Origin: JACKII01 sp041687435
GTDB taxonomy: Bacteria; Pseudomonadota; Alphaproteobacteria; Bin95
NCBI GenBank assembly: GCA_041687435.1
Contig: JAWLBX010000019.1
Coordinates: 1-64,000 of the forward strand
Direction: 5' to 3'
DNA: 64,000 nt
Shown: positions 8,953 to 17,445 of the stretch, piece by piece
Layout: every line of letters starts with the position of its first letter
Numbering within the stretch: the first letter of the stretch is position 1
Program-made: the position numbers and the translations under genes
The notes under the pieces: generated by a model
Seen by the model: the letters and a program-made list of their open reading frames with translations, nothing else
Told to the model about the DNA's origin: nothing
The model's database searches: none

Positions 8953-10548
8953 CTATTTATCCAGCCACCAATCTTCCATCCGCCATGCGTTGTAGATGTT
9001 GTTAACGTGGCGGCTGACATTTTTCACATACGGATGCCAGCAATGTGCAGCCTTATTATGGTGGATAACTGGTCGAGCATGGTCCAACTGCAGTTGACGA
9101 TCAATGTCCCACACCAATTTACGACGCTCTTCCATATCGGTCATGCCAGCCTGCTTTCGGAACAATTCATCTAATTCCTTGTTGCAATAGGCCGTATAGT
9201 TTCGCTGCGAACCGCAGGAGAAGTTTTCGAAAAAGTTGACATCCGGATCATCCATGGCTGTACCAGAGACGTTCAATCCAACTTGGTAATCCTTTCGGCC
9301 TACACGACCATACCAGTTGCCGGTCTCAATCACCTCCAATTCGCCTTCTATGTGCACATGCTTCAAGTGGTCAATCAGGATGACTGCTGGATCTCGATAT
9401 GTGGCTAGGTTACGGGTAGCAACCTTGACTTTTAACATGTTGTTCGGACCGTAACCCAGGCCTTCCATGATCTCTCGGCCTTTAGCACGGTTCGCCTCCA
9501 CATCGTCGCCATAACCTGGCATTTGCCTGACCAATTCCTCTGGCATGCCCCATTGCCCATCAGGTGGCGGCATCATTGCGCCACCATGGGTGAGTTGGCC
9601 CTCGCCCAGAATTTCATTAAATTCATGACGGTCAATCGTCAGAGCCATCGCTTCCCGAATTTTAGGATCGCTAAAGGGCGGCGAGTCTCGATTAACCAAA
9701 AGGTTCGCATAAGTACCCGTAGATGTTAGATCACAAATTGCTTCTGGTGACTGGCTTTTGACATCTTTTAGTAGCGGAATGGTGACATCACTATTAAAGG
9801 TCATATCAAATTCACCCGCGGTGAACGCCAAAACGCGGGTGGAACGGCTCCGAATGATCGTCCATTCGTGGCCATCCAGATATGGCAGTCCTTCCTTCCA
9901 ATAGTTTTCGTTTTTTTCGAAAACAACGCGCTCGTTTTGCCTCAACTCCACGAACTTAAACGGCCCTGTACCGATTGGCGCCGTGCGCATGGTTCTGGCA
10001 TCCACATGGCATGGATAGACCGGCGAATGCGCACCCGAAAGCAAGGCCAAAAAAGACGGTTGCGGCTGCCCAAGATGGAACGTGACCTCGAATTTCCCGT
10101 TCGTCGTAATCTCTTGCAGGTTCCAGTACCACGGCTTGCGCGGGTTTTTCTGGAACCGCATGTTTCGATCTGGGTCTTTGCCCTGAATTCTATCCCATGT
10201 GCATTTGACGTCGGCACTGGTGAACGGCTTTCCATCATGCCACTGCACACCTTCGTGAAGCGCGAAGGTCAGCTTCGTACCGTCCTCGCTCCATGACCAG
10301 GATTTTGCCAGGTCGGGAATGACCGACTCCAGGCTGTGCTTCCGCACATGCGGATCATACATGACGAGGTTGTTATAAACTCCCATATAGGGGGCAACGG
10401 TAGAGATCGTTGCCTCCTCATGTATCGACCCGCTGGGGGGCGTACCAATATGGTAAAGTTTCAGCACACCGCCTGATTTCTGCGCGACGGCGCCATGGCT
10501 GGCGGCCACGGTGGCCAGCGCCAGGACTGCGGTCAGTAGGGTTCGCAT
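8953..10548 (-). CDS. ABC transporter substrate-binding protein, family 5 (peptide/nickel type)
   Basis: 531 residues beginning with a signal peptide (MRTLLTAVLALATVAASHGAVA, cleavage after AVA). The body has the SBP family 5 signature: SWSWSEDGTKLTFALHEGV and WHDGKPFTSADVK, then NENYWKEGLPYLDG. This family captures oligopeptides, opines, nickel or other small molecules in the periplasm for an ABC importer. No permease or ATPase gene is adjacent, so it is an orphan here. The gene is visibly more AT-rich than its neighbours (TTA, ATT, AAT codons frequent), which may mean a different origin. The frame stays open far upstream to 11145, but the signal peptide fixes the start at 10548. Confidence 0.9.
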   Translation of the reverse strand: MRTLLTAVLALATVAASHGAVAQKSGGVLKLYHIGTPPSGSIHEEATISTVAPYMGVYNNLVMYDPHVRKHSLESVIPDLAKSWSWSEDGTKLTFALHEGVQWHDGKPFTSADVKCTWDRIQGKDPDRNMRFQKNPRKPWYWNLQEITTNGKFEVTFHLGQPQPSFLALLSGAHSPVYPCHVDARTMRTAPIGTGPFKFVELRQNERVVFEKNENYWKEGLPYLDGHEWTIIRSRSTRVLAFTAGEFDMTFNSDVTIPLLKDVKSQSPEAICDLTSTGTYANLLVNRDSPPFSDPKIREAMALTIDRHEFNEILGEGQLTHGGAMMPPPDGQWGMPEELVRQMPGYGDDVEANRAKGREIMEGLGYGPNNMLKVKVATRNLATYRDPAVILIDHLKHVHIEGELEVIETGNWYGRVGRKDYQVGLNVSGTAMDDPDVNFFENFSCGSQRNYTAYCNKELDELFRKQAGMTDMEERRKLVWDIDRQLQLDHARPVIHHNKAAHCWHPYVKNVSRHVNNIYNAWRMEDWWLDK

Positions 10549-10692
10549 GGGCTTTTCCTTCCGATGGTGAATGCGGCAATCTTTTTTTGGTTTTCTGATC
10601 GCGATCGGAAGTCTAAGTGAAACAAGCGGCGTGGCGAAAGGGCGTTTCTTGAAAACATGCCGTGCGTCCCGCCGATTGTGGAGGGTCAAGCG

Positions 10693-11175
10693 ATGGCGGT
10701 GGAAATCGAGCGCAAGTATCTGGTCGTGGACGAGGGCTGGCGCGCTGCGGTCATTTCGCAATCCCATATCCGCCAGGGCTATCTGGCCCAGAACGAACGC
10801 GTTGAAGTGCGGGTGCGGATCAAAAGCGACAGCGATGCCACCCTGACCGTCAAAGCGAGCGGCGGCGGGGTGGAACGGGCAGAGTTCGAGTGCGATACAA
10901 CGCTGAAAGACGCGGAAGCCCTGCTCCAACACTGCGGTGGTCAAGTCATCGAAAAAGTGCGCTATACCGTGCTGGCGGACAGGCGCTACTGGCTGGTCGA
11001 TGAATATCGCGGCAGGCTGGCGCCGCTGGTGCTCGCTGAAATCGAGTTGGAGCGGGCAGAGGATGCGCCAGACCCCCTGCCGGATTGGATCGGCGCGGAA
11101 GTTTCGGATCGGGCGGAATACAGCAATGCCCGGCTCGCGACGCACGGTCTTCCGCAGACCGGAAACGCTCCTTGA
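10693..11175 (+). CDS. CYTH-domain protein (triphosphate tunnel metalloenzyme)
   Basis: 160 residues with the ExExK signature of the CYTH superfamily at the very N-terminus (VEIERKYLV) and alternating charged strands typical of the eight-stranded tunnel (EVRVRIKSD, LTVKASGGG, AEFECDT, LAEIELERA). Bacterial members usually hydrolyse inorganic triphosphate or other triphosphates with a divalent metal. The ATG at 10693 follows GGAGGGTCAAGCG, a good ribosome site; an upstream ATG at 10657 would add 12 residues not seen in the family. It is divergent from the binding-protein gene and lies 59 bases before malate synthase. Confidence 0.87.
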   Translation: MAVEIERKYLVVDEGWRAAVISQSHIRQGYLAQNERVEVRVRIKSDSDATLTVKASGGGVERAEFECDTTLKDAEALLQHCGGQVIEKVRYTVLADRRYWLVDEYRGRLAPLVLAEIELERAEDAPDPLPDWIGAEVSDRAEYSNARLATHGLPQTGNAP

Positions 11176-11234
11176 TCGTGGAAGCCCGGACTGCTCAAAC
11201 CGCGGTCAATTCGCAAGTCACAGGAGGCAGTTTC

Positions 11235-12824
11235 ATGTCCGTCGAAATCAAGGGCGCGCTTCAGCCCGGCTATTCTGAAATCCTATCCGCCGATGCCCTC
11301 GCCTTCCTGGAAGGGTTTCACAACAAGTTCGATGCCCGCCGCCAAGAACTTTTGGCAGCGCGGGAAGCGTTTCAGAAGGATCTCGACGCCGGCAAGACCA
11401 AGCTGGATTTTCCGGCGGAAACCGCCCAGGTTCGCGCCGATGAATGGCAAGTCGCCCCGATCCCCGCAGACTTGCAAGACCGCCGCGTGGAAATCACCGG
11501 CCCGTGCGACCGCAAGATGGTCATCAACGCGCTGAACAGTGGCGCCAAAATGTTCATGGCCTGCCTGGAAGATGCGACCGCACCAAGCTGGGACAACGTC
11601 ATTCAAGGGCAAATCAACCTGCGCGATGCGGTGGCCCGGACGATCAGCTTCCACGACCCGAACAATGGCAAGGATTACGGCCTGGGCACCGATCTGGCGA
11701 CCCTGCTGGTTCGCCCACGCGGCTGGCACTTGCCGGAGAAGCACATTCTGGTCGATGGCGCGCCAATCAGCGGCTCGCTGGTCGATTTTGGCCTGTTTTT
11801 CTTCCACAATGCCAAACAGGCGCTCGCAAACGGCTCCGGCCCCTATTTCTACCTGGCCAAGCTGGAGCATTATCTGGAAGCGCGCCTCTGGAACGACGTG
11901 TTCGTCTGGGCGCAGGATCAGCTCGGCATTCCGCAGGGCAGCTGCAAGGCGACCGTGCTGATCGAAACCCTGCCGGCGACCTTCCATGCCGAGGAAATCA
12001 TCTACGAGTTGCGCGATCACATGGCTGGCCTGAATTGCGGCCGCTGGGACTATATTTTCAGCTATATCAAGAAGCACCGCGCCGACCCGACCAAGGTGCT
12101 GCCGGACCGCGCAGCCGTCACCATGACCGTGCCGTTCATGCGCGCCTACTCGCTGCACGTGATCAAGGTCTGCCACAAGCGCGGCGCCTTCGCCATGGGC
12201 GGCATGGCGGCGCAAATCCCGATCCGCGGCGACGAAGCTGCGAACGAGGCGGCTTTCGCCAAGGTTCGCGCTGACAAGGAGCGTGAGGCGACCGATGGCC
12301 ATGACGGCACCTGGGTCGCACATCCAGGCTTGGTGGGCGTTGCAATGGAGGTGTTCAACGAGCACATGCCCCAGCCGAACCAACTCGACCGCCAGCGCGA
12401 CGAGGTAGCCACCGCGGCTGAACTGACCGCACCGTGCGACGGGCCGAAGTCGATGGATGGGCTGAAGATGAACGTCAATGTCGGAATCGGCTATATCGCT
12501 GCTTGGCTGGGCGGCCAGGGCGCCGTGCCGCTGCACAATCTGATGGAAGACGCGGCCACGGCAGAAATCAGCCGCGCGCAACTCTGGCAGTGGCGCAAGC
12601 ATGGCGTGAAGCTCGATTCCGGCGAGGTGGTCGACGCAGTGCTGATCAAGCAGACGGTGGCGAACGAGGTCGCGAGCCTGAAGCAGCAGTATGGCGAGGA
12701 CGGCTTTGCCAAGGGCCATTACGGCCCCGCGGCGAAACTGCTGGAGGAAATGGTGCTGGCCGACGAATTGGCCGAATTCCTGACCCTTCCGGCCTATGAC
12801 ATGCAGTTCGCCCCTGCTGCCTAG
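11235..12824 (+). CDS. aceB: malate synthase A
   Basis: 529 residues, matching the short malate synthase A isoform. It condenses glyoxylate with acetyl-CoA to give malate, in the glyoxylate bypass or in glycolate use. The diagnostic central block is present: VLIETLPATFHAEEIIYEL and then GLNCGRWDYIFSYIK, followed by VPFMRAYS and a C-terminal NLMEDAATAEISRAQLWQW block. AGGAGG at 11222-11227 sets the ATG at 11235. An IclR-type regulator starts 26 bases after the stop and glcF follows that, which suggests a glyoxylate/glycolate operon. No isocitrate lyase gene is in the window. Confidence 0.96.
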   Translation: MSVEIKGALQPGYSEILSADALAFLEGFHNKFDARRQELLAAREAFQKDLDAGKTKLDFPAETAQVRADEWQVAPIPADLQDRRVEITGPCDRKMVINALNSGAKMFMACLEDATAPSWDNVIQGQINLRDAVARTISFHDPNNGKDYGLGTDLATLLVRPRGWHLPEKHILVDGAPISGSLVDFGLFFFHNAKQALANGSGPYFYLAKLEHYLEARLWNDVFVWAQDQLGIPQGSCKATVLIETLPATFHAEEIIYELRDHMAGLNCGRWDYIFSYIKKHRADPTKVLPDRAAVTMTVPFMRAYSLHVIKVCHKRGAFAMGGMAAQIPIRGDEAANEAAFAKVRADKEREATDGHDGTWVAHPGLVGVAMEVFNEHMPQPNQLDRQRDEVATAAELTAPCDGPKSMDGLKMNVNVGIGYIAAWLGGQGAVPLHNLMEDAATAEISRAQLWQWRKHGVKLDSGEVVDAVLIKQTVANEVASLKQQYGEDGFAKGHYGPAAKLLEEMVLADELAEFLTLPAYDMQFAPAA

Positions 12825-12849
12825 GGCGCCGGTGCAAGGATCCCAGCCG

Positions 12850-13677
12850 ATGGCGAATCCCATCCCCCTGGAGCCAAAACCCGCCAAGGCTAGTGCGGAA
12901 CGGTCCGGCCAGGTCCAAAGCCTGGTGCGGGCCCTGCGGCTGCTGCAGGAAGTGGCGGATGCCGGTGATGGCATCACACTGACCGAGGTCGCGAACCGTG
13001 TCGGCTTGCCGGTGTCGTCGGCACACCGGCTGCTCTCGACCCTGCAACTGGAAGGTTTTGTCCGTTTCGACGGCGAACGAACCCTGTGGTTCGTCGGCGT
13101 GAAAGCGTTCACGGTCGGCAATGCCTTTCTGCGGGCGCGCGATCTGGTGCAGGTGGCGCGGCCCTATATGCGCGGCCTGATGGAACAGTGCGACGAAACC
13201 GTCAATCTGGCAGTCGAGGACGGCGGGCAGATCATCTATCTGGCACAGATCGAGTGCCGGCAGATGATGCGAGCGCTCGCGTCCCCCGGTGCGCGGGTTC
13301 CCATGCATTCCTCGGCGGTCGGCAAGGTGCTGCTTGCCTATATGAATCCCGCATTGAAAAACGCGATGCTGGACCGGATGAAGCTGGAACGCTTCACCGC
13401 CAACACGATTACCGGCCGGGAACGCTTTGCCCGGTCCCTGGCGGAAATCCGCGCGCAGGGCTATGGCTCCGATGATGAAGAGCACGCCATTGGCCTTCGC
13501 TGCGTCGCCGCCCCGATTTTCAACGAGGCGCGCGAGGCCATCGCCGGCATATCGCTATCGGGCCCCGCGGCGCGGGTCACCGACAAGCGGTTCGGCGAAC
13601 TGGCCGGGCTGGTGCAGCGCACCGCCCGGGTCATCACCCGCGAGTTCGGCGGCCTGCCGCCGGAGGACCAAGCCTAA
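12850..13677 (+). CDS. IclR-family transcriptional regulator
   Basis: 275 residues. The N-terminal winged helix-turn-helix contains ITLTEVANRVGLPVSSAHRLLSTL, and the C-terminal effector-binding domain has the family pattern HSSAVGKVLLAY...GRERFARSLAEIRAQGYGSDDEE and CVAAPIFN. E. coli IclR represses aceBAK in response to glyoxylate and pyruvate. Position between malate synthase and glcF makes it a good candidate for control of the glyoxylate/glycolate genes around it, though the effector is not known. The ATG at 12850 follows AAGGA; an earlier start at 12796 would overlap aceB. Confidence 0.92.
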   Translation: MANPIPLEPKPAKASAERSGQVQSLVRALRLLQEVADAGDGITLTEVANRVGLPVSSAHRLLSTLQLEGFVRFDGERTLWFVGVKAFTVGNAFLRARDLVQVARPYMRGLMEQCDETVNLAVEDGGQIIYLAQIECRQMMRALASPGARVPMHSSAVGKVLLAYMNPALKNAMLDRMKLERFTANTITGRERFARSLAEIRAQGYGSDDEEHAIGLRCVAAPIFNEAREAIAGISLSGPAARVTDKRFGELAGLVQRTARVITREFGGLPPEDQA

Positions 13678-13695
13678 CGCCCCAGAGGCTCCGCA

Positions 13696-14988
13696 ATGCA
13701 AACCCATTTTACAGAGGCGCAAAAGGCCGACCCGCGCATTGCGGAGGCGGACAAGATCCTGCGCAATTGCGTCCATTGCGGCTTCTGCCTCGCGACCTGC
13801 CCGACCTATGTGCTGTTAGGCGACGAGTTGGACAGCCCGCGCGGGCGCATCTACCTGATCAAGGACATGCTGGAGAACGACCGCCCGGCGACGCCGGAGG
13901 TGGTCACACACATCGACCGCTGCCTGTCCTGCCTCGCCTGCATGATGACATGTCCCAGTGGCGTGCATTACATGCACTTGGTTGACACCGCGCGGGCCCA
14001 TATCGAGGAAACATACGAACGGCCCTGGCTCGATCGGATGCTGCGGTCAGTGCTGGCGAAGCTGATCCCGTATCCGGGCCGGTTCAGGGCAGCGCTGGCG
14101 CTGGGCGCGCTCGGCAAACCGTTTGCGCCGCTACTGCCGGCGCGCCTCAAAGCCATGGTGCGACTAGCGCCACTGCCCGCCGGCCGCTCGGCAACGGACG
14201 AGCCAGGCACCTACGCGGCGGAAGGCAAGCGGCACTACCGGGTGGCGATCTTGCCCGGCTGCGCCCAGCGGGCGATTGCGCCCAATATTAACGATGCCAC
14301 CCTGCGCCTGCTGCGCCGGCACGGGGCGGAGGTGATATTCCCGGCGGATGCCACCTGCTGCGGCTCCCTCGTTCACCATATGGGGCGGGAGGACGAAGCT
14401 CATGCCCAGGCCAAGGCGATGATCGATGCCTGGTGGCCGGAGACGGAGCAAGGCGGCGGCCAGGGCCTGCACGCCATCGTCATCAACGCCAGCGGCTGCG
14501 GCACCACGGTCAAGGACTATGGCTATATGCTGCGCCTTGATCCCGACTATGCGGAAAAAGCGGCAACGATCAGCGCGCTCGCCAAGGATGTTTCCGAATT
14601 CGTGGCGGAAATCGGCCTCGCGCCACGGCAGATCGAGACGGGCCAGCGCGTCACCTACCACGCCGCCTGCTCGCTCCAGCACGGCCAGAAGATCCGAACC
14701 CAGCCGAAGGAGTTGCTGGCGTCAGCGGGATTCCAGGTCAGCGAAGCGGCGGAGGGTCATCTCTGCTGTGGCTCCGCCGGCACATACAACCTGTTGCAGC
14801 CAAAGATCGCTACGCAACTGCGCGACCGCAAGCTTGGCAACATCGCGGCAACACGGCCGCAGATCATCGCCACCGGCAATATCGGCTGCATCACCCAACT
14901 GGCCGATAAGGCGGGCGTCCCGGTGGTGCACACGGTCGAACTGCTGGACTGGGCCACTGGCGGGCCGAAGCCGGCGGGGGTAGTCTGA
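13696..14988 (+). CDS. glcF: glycolate oxidase iron-sulfur subunit
   Basis: 430 residues. Two 4Fe-4S motifs lie in the N-terminal 100 residues (CVHCGFCLATCPTY and CLSCLACMMTCPSG), followed by two CCG domains (CCGSLVHHMGRE and CCGSAGTYNLL) that usually bind further redox centres. With GlcD and GlcE it oxidises glycolate to glyoxylate and passes electrons to quinone. AGAGG precedes the ATG at 13696. GlcD and GlcE are not adjacent; the gene follows malate synthase and the IclR regulator. A lactate-oxidation (LutA/LldE-like) role is less likely given the two ferredoxin motifs and the glyoxylate context. Confidence 0.92.
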   Translation: MQTHFTEAQKADPRIAEADKILRNCVHCGFCLATCPTYVLLGDELDSPRGRIYLIKDMLENDRPATPEVVTHIDRCLSCLACMMTCPSGVHYMHLVDTARAHIEETYERPWLDRMLRSVLAKLIPYPGRFRAALALGALGKPFAPLLPARLKAMVRLAPLPAGRSATDEPGTYAAEGKRHYRVAILPGCAQRAIAPNINDATLRLLRRHGAEVIFPADATCCGSLVHHMGREDEAHAQAKAMIDAWWPETEQGGGQGLHAIVINASGCGTTVKDYGYMLRLDPDYAEKAATISALAKDVSEFVAEIGLAPRQIETGQRVTYHAACSLQHGQKIRTQPKELLASAGFQVSEAAEGHLCCGSAGTYNLLQPKIATQLRDRKLGNIAATRPQIIATGNIGCITQLADKAGVPVVHTVELLDWATGGPKPAGVV

Positions 14989-15020
14989 GCGCTCGTCACA
15001 CCAGAGGAAGCGCTCACGCC

Positions 15021-15428
15021 ATGAAAATCAAACGCCTGGAACACGTTGCTATCACCGTGAACGACATGGACAAGGCCCGAGAGACCTGGGTCGATGTGCT
15101 GGGGATCGGTCAGGAGTATGAGGAACAGATCGGCCAGACCAAACTCGCCATGCTGCCGGTCGGCCAGACCTATATCGAACTGCTGCAGGCAACCGGACCG
15201 GATTCGCCGGTCAACGAATGGATGGAGAAATCCGGCGAAAGCCTATGGCATCTGTGCTTCGAGGTGGAGGATATCGACGGCGCCGTGGCCGAGCTGAAGG
15301 GCAAGGGCGTCAAGCTGCTGAACGACGAGCCGAAGCCCGGCCATGGCGGCAGCCGCATCGTCTTCCTCGACCCGGCCTCGACCGGCAACGTGCTGATCGA
15401 ATTGGCCGAAATTCCGGAAGGGCACTGA
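15021..15428 (+). CDS. mce: VOC-family methylmalonyl-CoA epimerase-like protein
   Basis: 135 residues with two beta-alpha-beta-beta-beta VOC modules. The metal-site residues of methylmalonyl-CoA epimerase are in the expected places: His in LEHVAITVND, Glu in YIELLQ, His in ESLWHLCFEVEDIDGAV and Glu in LIELAEI. The enzyme interconverts (S)- and (R)-methylmalonyl-CoA in propionate use. A methylmalonyl-CoA mutase small-subunit gene lies about 22 kb away in this window, so the pathway is probably present, though the genes are not linked. It is 32 bases downstream of glcF on the same strand. Confidence 0.8.
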   Translation: MKIKRLEHVAITVNDMDKARETWVDVLGIGQEYEEQIGQTKLAMLPVGQTYIELLQATGPDSPVNEWMEKSGESLWHLCFEVEDIDGAVAELKGKGVKLLNDEPKPGHGGSRIVFLDPASTGNVLIELAEIPEGH

Positions 15429-15443
15429 GCCCCCTCCCCGCGC

Positions 15444-16337
15444 TCACACCCGCCGCCGAGCCAGCCGGCGCTCGCGCCACCAGATGTAGAGGCCGGAGGC
15501 GATGATGATCGCGCCGCCGCCGAACGACTGCACCGCCGGCGTCTCGCCCCAGGCGATGTAGCCGATGGTGAGCGCAAACAGGATCTGGCTGTAGTCGAAC
15601 GGCGCCAGCACCGTCGCCGGTGCGTAGCGGTAGGCCACCAGGAAGCCGTACTGCGCCACCGCGCCCAGCGCGCCGATCAGCAGGAACAGCAACCAGTCCT
15701 CCAGGCTCGGCGTCACCCAGACCCAGGGCATGGCTGCCCCCGTGACAGTGATGTTGGCCAGCGCGTAGAGGAAGTAGATGCGGTTGGCGGGCTCCCGCCG
15801 CGACAGCTGCCGGATCGCCACCACCGCCATGGCGTAGAAAAACGCGCCGGCGAGCGCGATCAGCGCGATCAGGTTCAGGTTGCTGCCCGGATTTACGATC
15901 AACAGTACGCCGCCAAACCCGACGAAGGCGGCCAGCACGCGCCGCCAGCCGACGCTCTCCCCCAGCATCGGCACACTCAGCACGGTCAGGAACAGCGGCA
16001 TGGCGAAGCTGATCGCCGTCACCGTGGCAATCGGCATGCGCGTCACGGCGTAGAACATGGCGAAGGTCGAAATCAGGCCGTAGCAGGCGCGGACCACGTG
16101 GCCGAACGGCCGGTCCGTCCGCCAAAGCGCGGGCCCGGTCCGCCAGAGCAGCGGCAGGCTGAGCGCCAAGCCGAAGCCATAGCGCATCAGCAGCACCTGC
16201 AACGGCGAATAGCCGGAGCCGAGCAGCTTCACGCAGGCGAACATCGCCGCGAACATCAGCGCGGCAAAGCAGATCAGCCCGATCGCGAAGCCAAGGCGGG
16301 TGCCGTCCTCCGGCGGGGCAAGCGGTGGTGTGCGCAC
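15444..16337 (-). CDS. DMT-superfamily transporter (EamA family)
   Basis: 297 residues forming about ten hydrophobic segments in two repeated halves, with short polar loops. That is the 10-TMS architecture of EamA/RhaT-type drug/metabolite transporters. Segments such as FAALMFAAMFACVKLL and LIALAGAFFYAMAVVAIRQL, and a late GETPAVQSFGGGAIIIASGLY helix, are characteristic. The substrate and direction cannot be predicted. The start codon is GTG at 16337. It ends 15 bases from the convergent mce gene and lies just after the quinone oxidoreductase gene on the same strand. Confidence 0.88.
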   Translation of the reverse strand: MRTPPLAPPEDGTRLGFAIGLICFAALMFAAMFACVKLLGSGYSPLQVLLMRYGFGLALSLPLLWRTGPALWRTDRPFGHVVRACYGLISTFAMFYAVTRMPIATVTAISFAMPLFLTVLSVPMLGESVGWRRVLAAFVGFGGVLLIVNPGSNLNLIALIALAGAFFYAMAVVAIRQLSRREPANRIYFLYALANITVTGAAMPWVWVTPSLEDWLLFLLIGALGAVAQYGFLVAYRYAPATVLAPFDYSQILFALTIGYIAWGETPAVQSFGGGAIIIASGLYIWWRERRLARRRV

Positions 16338-16364
16338 GGTATCAGCTTCCGGATGCGCGACCGG

Positions 16365-17339
16365 TCACGCCACCATCACCGCCTTGCCGATCACCGTGCG
16401 CTCCTGAATCGGCCGCATCGCCGCCTGTACGTACGGCCAGGGAATGCGGTGGGAAATGTGAGGGCGCAACCGGCCCTGTTCCGCGAGCGTAATCAGGGTG
16501 GCGATGGTCTTCTCGTTCAGCCCCGGAATGCGCCGGCCGATCTCGCCCGCGCGGAAACCGACCGCGGTCGCCCCCTTGATCAGCAGCAGGTTGGAGCGGA
16601 TCGAGACCGGATCGCCGCCGGTAAAGCCGATATAGACCACGCGGCAGCCATAGTTCATGCAGCGCAGGCTCTGCTCGGCCACGTCGCCGCCGACCGGATC
16701 ATAGATCACATCGGCGCCACGCCCGTCCGTCAGCCCCTTCACCGCCTCGCGAAGGTCGGTGTTGGTGTAGTTGATCACGTAGTCGGCGCCCTGCTCCTTC
16801 ACCACTCTCAGCTTTTCGTCGCTGCCAGCGGTGGCAATCACCTGCGCGCCCAACAGGCGGCCGACATGCACGGCGGCAAGGCCGACACCGCCGGCCGCAC
16901 CATGCACCAGCAGCACGTCGCCGGCCTCCAGCCGCCCGCCATGGGTCAGCGCGTTCCAGGCGGTCATGTAGGCAGAGCGGAAGGCCGCCCCCTCGGCATA
17001 GTCGAAGGTGGAGGGCAGCCGGTGCGCCTGCCCAGAATCCGCAACATAATACTCGCAGAACACGCCCGGCCGGCCGCTGGTCATCACCCGGTCGCCAACG
17101 CGGAAATCCTCGACGCCCGCACCGACAGCCACCACGTCGCCGCACGCCTCCAGCCCCGGCACGAACGGCACCGGCGGCTTCAACTGATAGCCGCCGGCAC
17201 ACATCAACACGTCGACATAGTTAATCCCCCACGCCTTGTGCTGCACCAGCACCTGGCCAGGGCCGGGCTCTGGCGTTGGGCGATCTTCGACGGTCAGGAT
17301 TTCGGGCGGTCCGTAATCCGGGCAGACAATGGCGCGCAT
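16365..17339 (-). CDS. NAD(P)H:quinone oxidoreductase-like MDR protein
   Basis: 324 residues of the zinc-free medium-chain dehydrogenase/reductase family. An N-terminal GroES-like domain (GINYVDVLMCAGGY, PFVPGLEACGDVVAVG) precedes a Rossmann fold with the NADPH motif HGAAGGVGLAAVHVGRLLG. No catalytic zinc cysteines are visible, which fits quinone or enone reductases rather than alcohol dehydrogenases. The ATG at 17339 precedes RAIVCPDYG, the normal family N-terminus; the open frame continues a little upstream without conserved sequence. The actual electron acceptor is unknown. Confidence 0.88.
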   Translation of the reverse strand: MRAIVCPDYGPPEILTVEDRPTPEPGPGQVLVQHKAWGINYVDVLMCAGGYQLKPPVPFVPGLEACGDVVAVGAGVEDFRVGDRVMTSGRPGVFCEYYVADSGQAHRLPSTFDYAEGAAFRSAYMTAWNALTHGGRLEAGDVLLVHGAAGGVGLAAVHVGRLLGAQVIATAGSDEKLRVVKEQGADYVINYTNTDLREAVKGLTDGRGADVIYDPVGGDVAEQSLRCMNYGCRVVYIGFTGGDPVSIRSNLLLIKGATAVGFRAGEIGRRIPGLNEKTIATLITLAEQGRLRPHISHRIPWPYVQAAMRPIQERTVIGKAVMVA

Positions 17340-17445
17340 GCGGGCATGACCTTTTTCAGCGGTTTCGCAGGCCAGAATACCGAATTGCGAAGCGCTTGCA
17401 GCCATTTCCTGAAGGTTTCCCGCGATGAGAGATCAACCCTGATCC

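Noticed and set aside
11283..13121. 612-codon minus-strand open frame across aceB and the IclR gene
   Set aside because: Spans two real plus-strand genes and shows no domain or signal; long stop-free antisense frames are expected at this GC content.
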